DNA of 64,000 nt from a virus. Below the pieces are notes generated by a model, which did not search any database, had not been told where the DNA came from, and worked only from the letters and a program-made list of their open reading frames with translations. The DNA is taken from IMG/VR virus record IMGVR_UViG_3300036770_006954, positions 62,001-126,000 of that record, one strand, 5' to 3'. How positions within the stretch are numbered: the first letter of the stretch is position 1; the number at the start of each line of letters is the position of its first letter. Positions 45,595 to 53,466 of the stretch are shown here, in pieces. Made by a program: the position numbers and the translations under genes.

Positions 45595-47388
45595 TTATCT
45601 CAATTCTCTCAAGTCGAATGTTCTAACACCATCAACTGTGATACGACCGTAGAAACGGTTGTTTACAACCTTCTTAGCGTATCTGGTCATGATACCCTTG
45701 ATAGGTGTAAAGTTGAATGGGTTGTACATTGTTGGAGTGAGTTGTAAAGGTACATATGGAGCGTAGATGTAACCTGTGTCAAGTAACGATGTACCTTTGT
45801 GACCCAACAACACTTGGTTTGCTGGGAAGTAAGGGTCACGGTAAACTTGATATCTACCTGCCAATGTTCCAACTCTCTCAATACCCATGTTGTATTGGTC
45901 TTGCTCAGGAGCTGCGTTTGATACGTGGAAGTACTCCAAGTCATCAAAGATTGCAGAAACCTCAGAAGATACAACAATCCAGTTAGCACCACCTCTTAAG
46001 GTAGACTTGTGGATTTGTGCTGAAATTTGGTTAATTGCAGTGATAAGAGTTTGGTTCCAGTCCTTCTGAGTGTAAGGAGTAGTACCTTGAGAGAATCTCT
46101 TCCATCCGTTGTAGTCCCAACGAAGGTTCCAAGATGCTGCTTTTCTCAAATCTCTTAAGATTTCACGGTCGATTTCCGCAGCTACTTGTTCTGACAATAA
46201 AGCTGTCAATTCAGCTTCAGCGTCGATATTGTGGAACGCAGCTACGTCCTGAGCCATTTCAGGTGACCATTGAGCTCTAAGTTTTCTTTCAGTAACCGAT
46301 ACAGTCACAGACTGAAGGTCGAAAGAAACTTCACCAATTTTATCTTCGAATTCAAGATTCTTGTAGATTCTGTAAGTTGCTGTAAACGCAGAATCATTTG
46401 CAGTTGTTGAAGAGAATGTTGAACCAGTGTATCCGTCAAGTGATGAATCACCACAAGAGATACAAACAGGAACTTGAAGGTCTACTTCGAGGTAAATTTT
46501 ACCTTCAGCGTCACAAACATTGTAGTAAGTACCACCATCAGTCAAACTGTTAGGGAATACCAATGAAGTGTCCTGACCGTATTCCACAATACCCTTACCG
46601 TATCTCTGAGTAACAACTCTAAATAGGTAATTGTTATTTACATTCGCAGAAGTTGTTGGGTTACCAGCAACACCACGGATTTGTAGGTCAGTCAAGAATT
46701 CTTCAGTGTCCATAGGTTGACCGTTTGGTCCAATCAATTGACCAGCTCCAGCTGAAGCAAATCCAGACATCATGATGTAAACTTTTCTGTAATTATCAGT
46801 GTCATATCCTGTAACAATCAAAGAATCTCCTTGCCATGCTACTGTTCTTGTACCAGCTGTGATAGCCGAGAATGAACCTTTTGAGTAGTCGTAAAGTCCT
46901 GGTGGGTCCAAAGCAGGTTCGTTACCTTCGTAGAATCTATCGTAAAGGTCTTTAGTGTTGTTGTAGTCATAACCACTGTTTGGAGTCTGACCAGCAGCCG
47001 CGTTAGGTGCGCCGAAAGGTGCCCAGTGCTCGTTAGCGTTAGCTCCAGTGTAAGACTGAATGTTTGGTACGAAGTAGAACAACTTACCGATAGGAAGGTT
47101 CATCGCTTGTACCGAAACGATGTCGTTAGCCAAAAGTTTAGAGAATACTCTTCTTACGATTGGGAAAACAACAGTTTCAAATGAACCTGTATCTGCAGTT
47201 GATGATGCTTCGTTGATGAGATAAGACGCTTGGTTTTCATACAACTGAGCGATGTTCTCTTTAAGGTGTCCGTTAAGTCCATCGAGGAAACCTAACTTGT
47301 CCCATTTGTTGATTGTATCTTCTTTGATAACCTTAAGGTGCTTAAGACCGATGTTACCAACAAGACCACTTTCTAATAATGCTCCCAT
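45595..47388 (-). CDS. major capsid protein, T4 gp23-like
   Basis: 597 aa. The gp23-type core is recognised by FPIVRRVFSKLLANDIVSVQAM (about 75-96) and the late GIMTRYAKKVVNNRF segment. The N-terminal 60 residues form the expected prohead delta-like region, ending with LINE at 57-60 followed by Ala61. This fits the gp21 cleavage rule (I/L-x-E, cut after Glu) and is close to the T4 cut after residue 65. No signal or membrane segment. It is the last gene of the head operon, directly behind the scaffold gene and in front of a bidirectional terminator. Confidence 0.95.
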   Translation of the reverse strand: MGALLESGLVGNIGLKHLKVIKEDTINKWDKLGFLDGLNGHLKENIAQLYENQASYLINEASSTADTGSFETVVFPIVRRVFSKLLANDIVSVQAMNLPIGKLFYFVPNIQSYTGANANEHWAPFGAPNAAAGQTPNSGYDYNNTKDLYDRFYEGNEPALDPPGLYDYSKGSFSAITAGTRTVAWQGDSLIVTGYDTDNYRKVYIMMSGFASAGAGQLIGPNGQPMDTEEFLTDLQIRGVAGNPTTSANVNNNYLFRVVTQRYGKGIVEYGQDTSLVFPNSLTDGGTYYNVCDAEGKIYLEVDLQVPVCISCGDSSLDGYTGSTFSSTTANDSAFTATYRIYKNLEFEDKIGEVSFDLQSVTVSVTERKLRAQWSPEMAQDVAAFHNIDAEAELTALLSEQVAAEIDREILRDLRKAASWNLRWDYNGWKRFSQGTTPYTQKDWNQTLITAINQISAQIHKSTLRGGANWIVVSSEVSAIFDDLEYFHVSNAAPEQDQYNMGIERVGTLAGRYQVYRDPYFPANQVLLGHKGTSLLDTGYIYAPYVPLQLTPTMYNPFNFTPIKGIMTRYAKKVVNNRFYGRITVDGVRTFDLRELR

Positions 47389-47418
47389 TTTAAATTTTTG
47401 TTTTTAGGAATTTTTATT

Positions 47419-49020
47419 TTAGAGTTTATTCATTAAATCCTTAATTCTTAAGTATTGAGGATTTTCATATGTTTTAGACTCAATCAAGGTTGCTGCTGAA
47501 CCAGAAGTTTTTGTTGTGTTCAACTGTCTTTCAACACTTTCTGAAATATTTTTCATGTCTGTGTTTGAAAGTTCATCCTTGACAGTTTTATAGAGTTGCT
47601 TTGATTCTTTAAGAGATTCTACAGAATCAAATCTTCTCAAGATATTTATTTTTTCTTTTTTGGTAGTGGAATGTTCAGTAAATAATCTTGTTGCGTATGC
47701 CAAGTTTGAGTTAAAAACTGCAACTTCGTTGAGTTTCTCTCTAAAGACATTAAGAGCTTTTCTGTACTCTTCATTCTTCTCTCTTAACATGTTTAATTCC
47801 GCTTCAACAGCCTCTACTTTAACACCATTATCACCATAAACATAATTTCTGTTGTTTGTGATACCTTTTCTTAACCCTCTACCTTCTTTTGACCCCATAC
47901 CATAAGTTCTAGCAGCCTCTTTGGTTTCTTCCTTGGTTTCATAGTCTTTCTTGCCAGGATGTGTCTTAGATTTGTCACCTTTGTTACCACCGAATTTTCC
48001 TTCGTAGTCTTTGTAGTGACCATCTTTACCTTCACCAGCTTTCTTCTCAACACCACCTACTTTCTTGCGTCTGTATTCGTGTTTGTCAGAACCCCAGTTC
48101 TTATCCTTACCTTCTTCCATTTCACCCTCTTTGAACTCAAATTTTGCTTTACCAGTACCCATAGCTTTAGGTCCAGCCTTTTTGTGGTCATCAAATCCTT
48201 TTTTAGGTAAAGTACTATCGTACTTAAATTTAGGATGACCCATACCTACGCCTTTTGGTTTTACAGTCATTTTAGCTTCTGAAAGGTCATAATCTTCAGT
48301 ATGAAGTTTATCGTCCTTCATATCCAATTCCAAATCACGAATATGTGCCGCGTCATCTTTTTCAGCTCCACGGTAATGGTCATATTCTTCATCGTCCTCT
48401 TCAGAAAGGTCCATCTCTTCCTCGTCCATTTCTATCTCATACATGACTTCGTCTTCTTCTTCCATAGTTTCAGATGACGAATAAAGAGCATCTAAAACAG
48501 CGTCCAAGTCAGGGTCGTCTTCAACATCAAGTTCGTCGAATTCCATTTCTTGTTCGTCCATTTCCATTTCTTCCATCATTTCATCTTCCTCATCCATTTC
48601 AGATTCGTCGAGTTTTACAATGTATTCTACATCTTCATTCTCGTCAGTGATGTGAACTTCATTTTCGTCTTTTACAACTACGATTCCATCTTCAGGTCCC
48701 ATAGCCTTGAAAGCCTTAATAACTTCCTCATCTGACATATCTGTCATATCGATAGTTTCTTCATCCGAATCAAAATCCATATCGAATTCATCTTCAGAAT
48801 CTTCCATATTATCAACATCGCTATCCATGTCAAAATCCATGTCTAGCTCAGTATCAACTTCAACCTCATCTTCTTGTTCTGAGAGAGATTCCTTTACTAA
48901 CTGACTGATTTCTTCCTTCATTGTAGAAGCAAGTATTCCTTTTGCGTTTTCGGCAATGACTTCTTCAACATTTTTCATTTGAATAAGTGCCTCTTCAACT
49001 AAATTTTTAGTTTCTTGCAT
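47419..49020 (-). CDS. prohead core/scaffold protein, gp22-like, very acidic
   Basis: 533 aa. Extremely acidic (Asp/Glu tracts at about 50-230), a Lys-rich central segment and a coiled-coil C-terminus (about 400-490, LREKNEEYRKALNVFREKL). The layout fits a scaffold that is packed inside the prohead and later degraded by the protease. It lies immediately upstream of the capsid gene, as in T4-like phages. It carries several I/L-x-E sites. Sequence homology to T4 gp22 is not visible; the call rests on position, length and charge. Confidence 0.8.
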   Translation of the reverse strand: MQETKNLVEEALIQMKNVEEVIAENAKGILASTMKEEISQLVKESLSEQEDEVEVDTELDMDFDMDSDVDNMEDSEDEFDMDFDSDEETIDMTDMSDEEVIKAFKAMGPEDGIVVVKDENEVHITDENEDVEYIVKLDESEMDEEDEMMEEMEMDEQEMEFDELDVEDDPDLDAVLDALYSSSETMEEEDEVMYEIEMDEEEMDLSEEDDEEYDHYRGAEKDDAAHIRDLELDMKDDKLHTEDYDLSEAKMTVKPKGVGMGHPKFKYDSTLPKKGFDDHKKAGPKAMGTGKAKFEFKEGEMEEGKDKNWGSDKHEYRRKKVGGVEKKAGEGKDGHYKDYEGKFGGNKGDKSKTHPGKKDYETKEETKEAARTYGMGSKEGRGLRKGITNNRNYVYGDNGVKVEAVEAELNMLREKNEEYRKALNVFREKLNEVAVFNSNLAYATRLFTEHSTTKKEKINILRRFDSVESLKESKQLYKTVKDELSNTDMKNISESVERQLNTTKTSGSAATLIESKTYENPQYLRIKDLMNKL

Positions 49021-49043
49021 AAAAATTGTTTTTAATTTACCTT

Positions 49044-49051
49044 ATAAATAG
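49044..49051 (-). promoter_or_regulatory. TATTTAT-type candidate late promoter for scaffold and capsid genes
   Basis: Minus-strand CTATTTAT 23 bases before the ATG at 49020 and just past the tandem terminators. It would allow separate strong late expression of scaffold and capsid. Confidence 0.5.
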
Positions 49052-49068
49052 TTCTCAAAACAAAAAAA

Positions 49069-49111
49069 TCCGTCTGAAACCCCCCTCTTTAAGAAAAAGG
49101 TTTTAGACGGA
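49069..49111 (-). terminator. terminator, second of a tandem pair
   Basis: Long stem (TCCGTCTGAAACC paired with GGTTTTAGACGGA, one G-T wobble) followed on the minus strand by TTTTTTTG. It stops read-through from the protease and DUF4494-like genes. Confidence 0.8.
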
Positions 49112-49118
49112 CAAAAAA

Positions 49119-49139
49119 AAAGGTGGATAAACCACCTTT
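49119..49139 (-). terminator. terminator, first of a tandem pair
   Basis: Eight-pair stem AAAGGTGG/CCACCTTT with an ATAAA loop. On the minus strand it is followed by a run of T. It directly follows the gene ending at 49144. Confidence 0.85.
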
Positions 49140-49143
49140 CAAA

Positions 49144-49353
49144 TTATTCGATTACTTCGTCGATTTTACTTTCAACAACAGAAACGATACGCCATTCGTG
49201 TTGGAACCCCGTATATTTCTTTGTGACTTTAGCTTCGACATCAGTTACAGAAAAACCGTTTACAAGTTTCTCTTCTCGGATTTTTTTGATTCGACCTGAG
49301 TTTTCGTCGGGTAAATCATAAACCACTTTAGCAATGAAAAATTTCTCATCCAT
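49144..49353 (-). CDS. DUF4494-like small protein
   Basis: 69 aa. The order FFIAKVVYDLPDENSGRI, KKIREEKLVNGFSVTDVEAKV and EWRIVSVVESKIDEV follows the Bacteroidota family DUF4494 (E-x-G-x-x-K-K-x-x-E then V-x-A-x-S-x-T-E-A-E). Its role in bacteria is not known. In this phage it sits between protease and scaffold genes and ends at tandem terminators. The match is by eye and moderate. Confidence 0.65.
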   Translation of the reverse strand: MDEKFFIAKVVYDLPDENSGRIKKIREEKLVNGFSVTDVEAKVTKKYTGFQHEWRIVSVVESKIDEVIE

Positions 49354-49372
49354 AATTATTAAATCATTTTAG

Positions 49373-50089
49373 TTAACGATTTAAATAATCGGTTAATTTT
49401 TTCATTAAATCAACTGACTTACCCATTCCAGAGTCAGAAATTTTCTGTTTTTTTTCTTCCTCGAGGTTTTCCTCGTACATTGACCTCTCTTCGGGGGAGT
49501 TAAATAGGTAAGCACCAGGAGTTGACGGTGAAGATACCAAGTCGAAACAGATAAGTTCAAAATCGTCCTGTACTTCATTTTGTTCTCCCTTTTTAGCCAA
49601 AGACCCAACACCACGCGATGAAACACCCATTGTTACACCTTGTCTCATGAGGTTTGCTGCGATATCTCCCTTGGTTGATACAATACCACTCTCATGGAAT
49701 CCTGGTGATGTAAGGAGTTTTAATTTACCCATAAGGATATGACCATCCCACCATATGTCTGTAATAAGGTGTGATACTCTATCCAAATCAATCAATGATG
49801 ATTCAGGGTGATTTAACTCAGAGGTTGATAAACCTTTTTTAATTGCGGTTTTATATCTGTCAGCCTCTCTTTTTAAAATTCTCTCAGGGTATACTCTTCC
49901 ATTTCTATTTGGGACACCAAATTTTTGAAGAACAGCATAGAACTCAAATGGGTTACGATAATCCATTTGTTTTTGTTCTTTCAAAAATGACTCATTGAGT
50001 GGGTCAGAGGGTGAAATGTAACCAGCGTCCATTTCAATCAATATACCCTTACCCGTTTCTCTTGGCCCAAGAATGTGCAAATCTTTCAT
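49373..50089 (-). CDS. prohead core protease, gp21-like
   Basis: 238 aa. The His-Ser protease motifs of the gp21/herpesvirus-assemblin type are present: ELNHPESS with His94 and GVSSRGVGS with Ser157 or Ser158. The protease activates in the prohead and cuts capsid, scaffold and internal proteins after I/L-x-E. It is downstream of the portal-side genes and upstream of scaffold and capsid, the T4 order. A TATTTAT motif precedes it. Confidence 0.9.
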   Translation of the reverse strand: MKDLHILGPRETGKGILIEMDAGYISPSDPLNESFLKEQKQMDYRNPFEFYAVLQKFGVPNRNGRVYPERILKREADRYKTAIKKGLSTSELNHPESSLIDLDRVSHLITDIWWDGHILMGKLKLLTSPGFHESGIVSTKGDIAANLMRQGVTMGVSSRGVGSLAKKGEQNEVQDDFELICFDLVSSPSTPGAYLFNSPEERSMYEENLEEEKKQKISDSGMGKSVDLMKKLTDYLNR

Positions 50090-50103
50090 TATATTCTTTT
50101 AAA

Positions 50104-50111
50104 ATAAATAT
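50104..50111 (-). promoter_or_regulatory. TATTTAT-type candidate late promoter
   Basis: Minus-strand ATATTTAT 14 bases before the protease ATG at 50089. Confidence 0.45.
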
Positions 50112-50115
50112 AATG

Positions 50116-50568
50116 TTAGTTCATAGTTTTAATTTTTATCTTTTCTTTACTGGAAGTAAATGTGAAGTAATCATTTTTGATTACACAATCTTTGTAAATT
50201 TCTCTGATAATTTTTTTTATTGCGTCTTTCAGTACCGAACCTTTGAAATCTATTTCAGTTTTAGTGAATAGATTTATCTCAAGATTCATAAAAGACTTTT
50301 TACCTACTTGAATACCACTTGTTCTTAGGTCTAAGTCGACGATAAATTTTTCAGCGAAAAGTTCACGATTAATACTTTCATAAACACTGTGTTTTACATT
50401 TCTTGAAAGACCACCTACAACACGGTCCCAATTCTCCATTTCCTTTTTTGGAGTAACCCATGTTTGTATGTTTATGTAAAGTGATTTTAGTTGTTTTGAA
50501 TCTACTGTTCCGTATTGAGTTTTAATTGATTCATATTGGTTAATTTTAACCGTTTTTCCTTTTTTCAT
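50116..50568 (-). CDS. hypothetical protein of the head module
   Basis: 150 aa, basic, with alternating strands and helices and no membrane segment or Cys pairs. Located between the protease and the divergent bS21 gene. The first 30 residues (KKGKTVKINQYESIKTQYG) and the strand pair FIVDLDLRTSGIQVGKKSF are the most distinctive. No family recognised. It likely aids head assembly, judged only from position. Confidence 0.6.
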   Translation of the reverse strand: MKKGKTVKINQYESIKTQYGTVDSKQLKSLYINIQTWVTPKKEMENWDRVVGGLSRNVKHSVYESINRELFAEKFIVDLDLRTSGIQVGKKSFMNLEINLFTKTEIDFKGSVLKDAIKKIIREIYKDCVIKNDYFTFTSSKEKIKIKTMN

Positions 50569-50575
50569 TCATATT

Positions 50576-50589
50576 CAGATTGGAATCTG
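50576..50589. promoter_or_regulatory. palindrome between divergent bS21 and 150-aa genes
   Basis: CAGATT-GG-AATCTG, a perfect six-base inverted repeat with a two-base centre in the 77-base divergent gap. It is the shape of a dimeric regulator site. No regulator is identified. Confidence 0.35.
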
Positions 50590-50645
50590 TTTATTTTTTA
50601 ATAATCATAAGAAACTTTTACCCCAAATCCAAATATTTCTATTAT

Positions 50646-50831
50646 ATGTTAATAGTACAAGTAGACAAAAACATTGAGAAAGCACTCAAAATGCTTAAGT
50701 CTAAAGTTATTAAAACCAAACAGAGTCAAAAACTTAATTCCTTAAAAGAATACCAAAAAAAATCTGTTAAAAGAAGAACAGAAAAAACAAAAGCTTCTTA
50801 TGTTCAAAAGTTTAAGAATCAAGAAGAATAG
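50646..50831 (+). CDS. rpsU: phage-encoded ribosomal protein bS21
   Basis: 61 aa. The protein has the bS21 layout throughout: VQVDKNIEKALKMLKSK (4-20) and SVKRRTEKTKASYVQK (40-55), the basic C-terminal helix that binds 16S rRNA near the anti-Shine-Dalgarno end. The start at 50646 is chosen because it is the bS21 N-terminus and earlier codons (from a TTG) encode a hydrophobic non-family stretch. It is the only plus-strand gene within the head module, with a near-match ATATTTCT motif just upstream, and converges with the next gene (20-base overlap). Phage bS21 likely replaces or competes with host bS21 in ribosomes. Confidence 0.85.
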   Translation: MLIVQVDKNIEKALKMLKSKVIKTKQSQKLNSLKEYQKKSVKRRTEKTKASYVQKFKNQEE

Positions 50832-51519
50832 ACTCTTCTAATTTCTTTAACTTTACATAATTAACTTGGTCGAATTTTTCAGTTTCAATCTTTTCAATGG
50901 TTTCATTAATTTTAGATTGAATATCTGACTCTTCTTGTTTGGAGAGCAAAACCTTCAGTTTGTTAATTGTCGACTCCTTAAGAGTTGAGTACTCACTTTC
51001 CAAATCTTCATTCTTAGACGCTAAGATATGAAATACCTCTTTCTTGGTCACCTCATCCAAACTCTCTATGTATTTTCCAATAGTTTGATTGGCAATCGTA
51101 ACCATCGACTTCAAAGGAATTTTAGGGCTTTCATTTAAACCTTTTGCAGTAGACATAAGATTACTAATTAATCTTTTTTTTGACGACAACCTTTTGTGAA
51201 TATTCACATTTTCAAAATACACCAAATTATCAATATCTTGGTAAATATTTGAAGATTTTTCCCCATTTTTTGGTAATGAAGCATTCTCTAACAAATGTCT
51301 AATTACATTTACAGATTCTTCTAAAAATTCTTTGGCGTCGTTTTCAGATAATCCTTGTGGTGTATTAAGGTCATCATAAATGGAATAAACCTTTGAAAAA
51401 GATTTATTTTTCAAAACATTATGTTTGAATTCTTTTAATGTTTGCTTGAAAGTAGAAGAGTCTTTGTAGGACTCTACCAAGTTTTTTTCGATAATCGATT
51501 TAATTTGTCCGAAGGTCAT
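50812..51519 (-). CDS. hypothetical helical head-module protein
   Basis: 235 aa, almost entirely helical, charged. The start (MTFGQIKSIIEKNLVES) is of the amphipathic type repeated in this phage. It sits just downstream of the portal gene, where T4-like phages carry small prohead-core proteins, and has I/L-x-E sites. It may be a core or internal protein cut by the protease. The 3' end overlaps the bS21 gene on the other strand by 20 bases. Confidence 0.65.
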   Translation of the reverse strand: MTFGQIKSIIEKNLVESYKDSSTFKQTLKEFKHNVLKNKSFSKVYSIYDDLNTPQGLSENDAKEFLEESVNVIRHLLENASLPKNGEKSSNIYQDIDNLVYFENVNIHKRLSSKKRLISNLMSTAKGLNESPKIPLKSMVTIANQTIGKYIESLDEVTKKEVFHILASKNEDLESEYSTLKESTINKLKVLLSKQEESDIQSKINETIEKIETEKFDQVNYVKLKKLEESILLDS

Positions 51520-51539
51520 GAGGTTGTATTTATTCTCTA

Positions 51540-51547
51540 ATAAATAT
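51540..51547 (-). promoter_or_regulatory. TATTTAT-type candidate late promoter
   Basis: Minus-strand ATATTTAT 20 bases before the ATG at 51519, touching the end of the portal gene. Confidence 0.4.
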
Positions 51548-53424
51548 TAGGAATTTAACAACTTATCTAACTCTTCTTCTATTTTACCTAAACTTTGTTG
51601 TGCAATACCCAAATTAAGAAACTGACTACCATATAAATCGGTCTCAATTAAAAGATTCATGTCTTTATTTTGAGTAGATTCGGGAGTAATTTCCGCCTCT
51701 TCAGGTGCGGTTCCTTCTTCAGGGGTTTCACCACCTAATTCAGCACCAAGGTCACCACCCAAGTCACCACCAATCTCAGGACCCGCATCAAAACTACCAC
51801 CACCACCAAATGCTGCCGCCGCTGGTTCAGAAGTTTCTCCTGGAGGTGCTTGTGGAGCCCCTTCACCAGGTTTGTTTCCGTACAACTTATCAAGTTGGTC
51901 GAACAATCCTGTCTTAGAAATTACTGTTGGAGTATTCTTCAACTCCTCACCAATAGCTCTTTCCATTCTCTGTTGTAGAAGGTCAGTTCTGATTTCATCA
52001 TCTGACCAATTAAAAATGTGTTTCTTGGCCCAAGTAGATGACGCTGGTTGAATACCATTACCTGGGTCTGAAACTAAATCACGATACAATAGAACTTTTT
52101 CTTTCCAAATATCAACCTTGAGTAGGTCGGCTTGCGTTGATGGGTTAGTAAGACCTAAGGTAAAATTAGAAATCTCCTCTTCAAACCCAAGTAGAAATAA
52201 GTGAATGATTGCAATCTTGTTAAGTTCTTGCAACATCGACTTTTGAATTCTATTAATGGTTCTTGCAAATCGGATATCCATCAGAGCCAAAGTTTTACCA
52301 TCACCAACAACTTCCTCAAAACCTAAAAACGCCTTAGGAATTCTAAGAGCAGTAACAAGTTTTTTCTGAATGTATTCGATGTCTGCAATTTCCGAAAGAT
52401 TTTGAGCACCAGGTAAAGTTTCGATTGGCGATGGTTGTGCTGGGTCCCTTACAGGAATGAAGAAGTCTTGGTCTACAGCCATTTGGTTGAATCTCATGTC
52501 TACATTACCTGTCTTTGAATCTACAATTTGTTCTCTCTTGAACTTGTTGGCAACACGCTGTACATAAGCCTCAACATCATCATCGTTCATGTTTCCAACA
52601 TAAACTTTAAAGATTCTTCTCTCAGGCGCTCGTGAAGTACGATAAATCAACATAGCATCTTCAGATAACAAAAGTTGTTTCCAAATACGACGAGACTTTT
52701 CTAACATAGAAGTACCGTAAGGTAGTTTTCTATCGTCACCTAATAATCTAAAGTGAGCAATTTCCCATGTTTGGAACTCCATATTTTGAGTTTTCCAAGT
52801 GAATCTTAATCCCTTGTCTTCAGTATTATTTTGTGGAACACCAACCGAAGCATTTCTTGTAGAAAGACCTTGCTCAAATCGTTCAATTTCGATGTTCGGA
52901 AGTTGTTGACAACCAATAACCCCCTTTTCAGGGTCCAATCTCATATAAACGAAATTATCACCGTATTTACAAGTGTTTCTTGTCCACATCGGTAAATTGG
53001 TGTTAATATCCAAAGCATTGTTGAATAAATCGGCTAATACTGATTTAATCCTTTTTGATTCAGAATAAATTTGAAGAATTTGACCGTCCTCGTTTGGTGT
53101 GGTGGATTCTTCGGCATAGATATCCAAAGCTGCTGAGATTTCTGGAGTATACTCCATAGATTCATAATCGTAATACGAAGCCAGTCTGTTTGGTTCGTAG
53201 TAGATTGCTTGGGTGTATAAATTGTTTTCAACTTTAGCAAACTGATTCGCTAAATAAAAAGATTGTTTGGCTTGGAGTTTCTCTCTTTCGTATTCTGTCT
53301 TGTCAGTTGTCCTGAGGAGTTCTCTTTTGTCTAACTTATAGACAGGAAAATCTTGGTTCATTAAGGCATCGGGCCCCAAAGCCCTTGTCAGTCTTTGCCA
53401 AACCGTTAGATTTCTATTTTCCAT
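51547..53424 (-). CDS. portal protein, gp20-like
   Basis: 625 aa. It has the T4-like portal body: EYTPEISAALDIYAEEST (near 90-107), a SPIETLPGAQNLSEIADIEY stretch near 330-350 and IPKAFLGFEEVVGDGKTLALM further on. The last 90 residues are Pro/Gly/Ala/Glu-rich (APPGETSEPAAAAFGGGG), an unusual flexible tail not found in T4 gp20. The portal ring nucleates the prohead and docks terminase. It lies directly downstream of the terminase gene and has a GTATTTAT motif upstream. Confidence 0.9.
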   Translation of the reverse strand: MENRNLTVWQRLTRALGPDALMNQDFPVYKLDKRELLRTTDKTEYEREKLQAKQSFYLANQFAKVENNLYTQAIYYEPNRLASYYDYESMEYTPEISAALDIYAEESTTPNEDGQILQIYSESKRIKSVLADLFNNALDINTNLPMWTRNTCKYGDNFVYMRLDPEKGVIGCQQLPNIEIERFEQGLSTRNASVGVPQNNTEDKGLRFTWKTQNMEFQTWEIAHFRLLGDDRKLPYGTSMLEKSRRIWKQLLLSEDAMLIYRTSRAPERRIFKVYVGNMNDDDVEAYVQRVANKFKREQIVDSKTGNVDMRFNQMAVDQDFFIPVRDPAQPSPIETLPGAQNLSEIADIEYIQKKLVTALRIPKAFLGFEEVVGDGKTLALMDIRFARTINRIQKSMLQELNKIAIIHLFLLGFEEEISNFTLGLTNPSTQADLLKVDIWKEKVLLYRDLVSDPGNGIQPASSTWAKKHIFNWSDDEIRTDLLQQRMERAIGEELKNTPTVISKTGLFDQLDKLYGNKPGEGAPQAPPGETSEPAAAAFGGGGSFDAGPEIGGDLGGDLGAELGGETPEEGTAPEEAEITPESTQNKDMNLLIETDLYGSQFLNLGIAQQSLGKIEEELDKLLNS

Positions 53425-53456
53425 ACTTGTCTAAAGTTAATCTTTCTTAGATTATT

Positions 53457-53464
53457 ATAAATAC
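53457..53464 (-). promoter_or_regulatory. TATTTAT-type candidate late promoter for portal
   Basis: Minus-strand GTATTTAT 32 bases before the portal ATG at 53424, in the 42-base gap after terminase. Confidence 0.5.
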
Positions 53465-53466
53465 TT

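Noticed and set aside
48550-48904. Phe/Ser-rich plus-strand frames opposite the scaffold gene
   Set aside because: They are complementary to the Asp/Glu-rich coding tracts of the scaffold protein.
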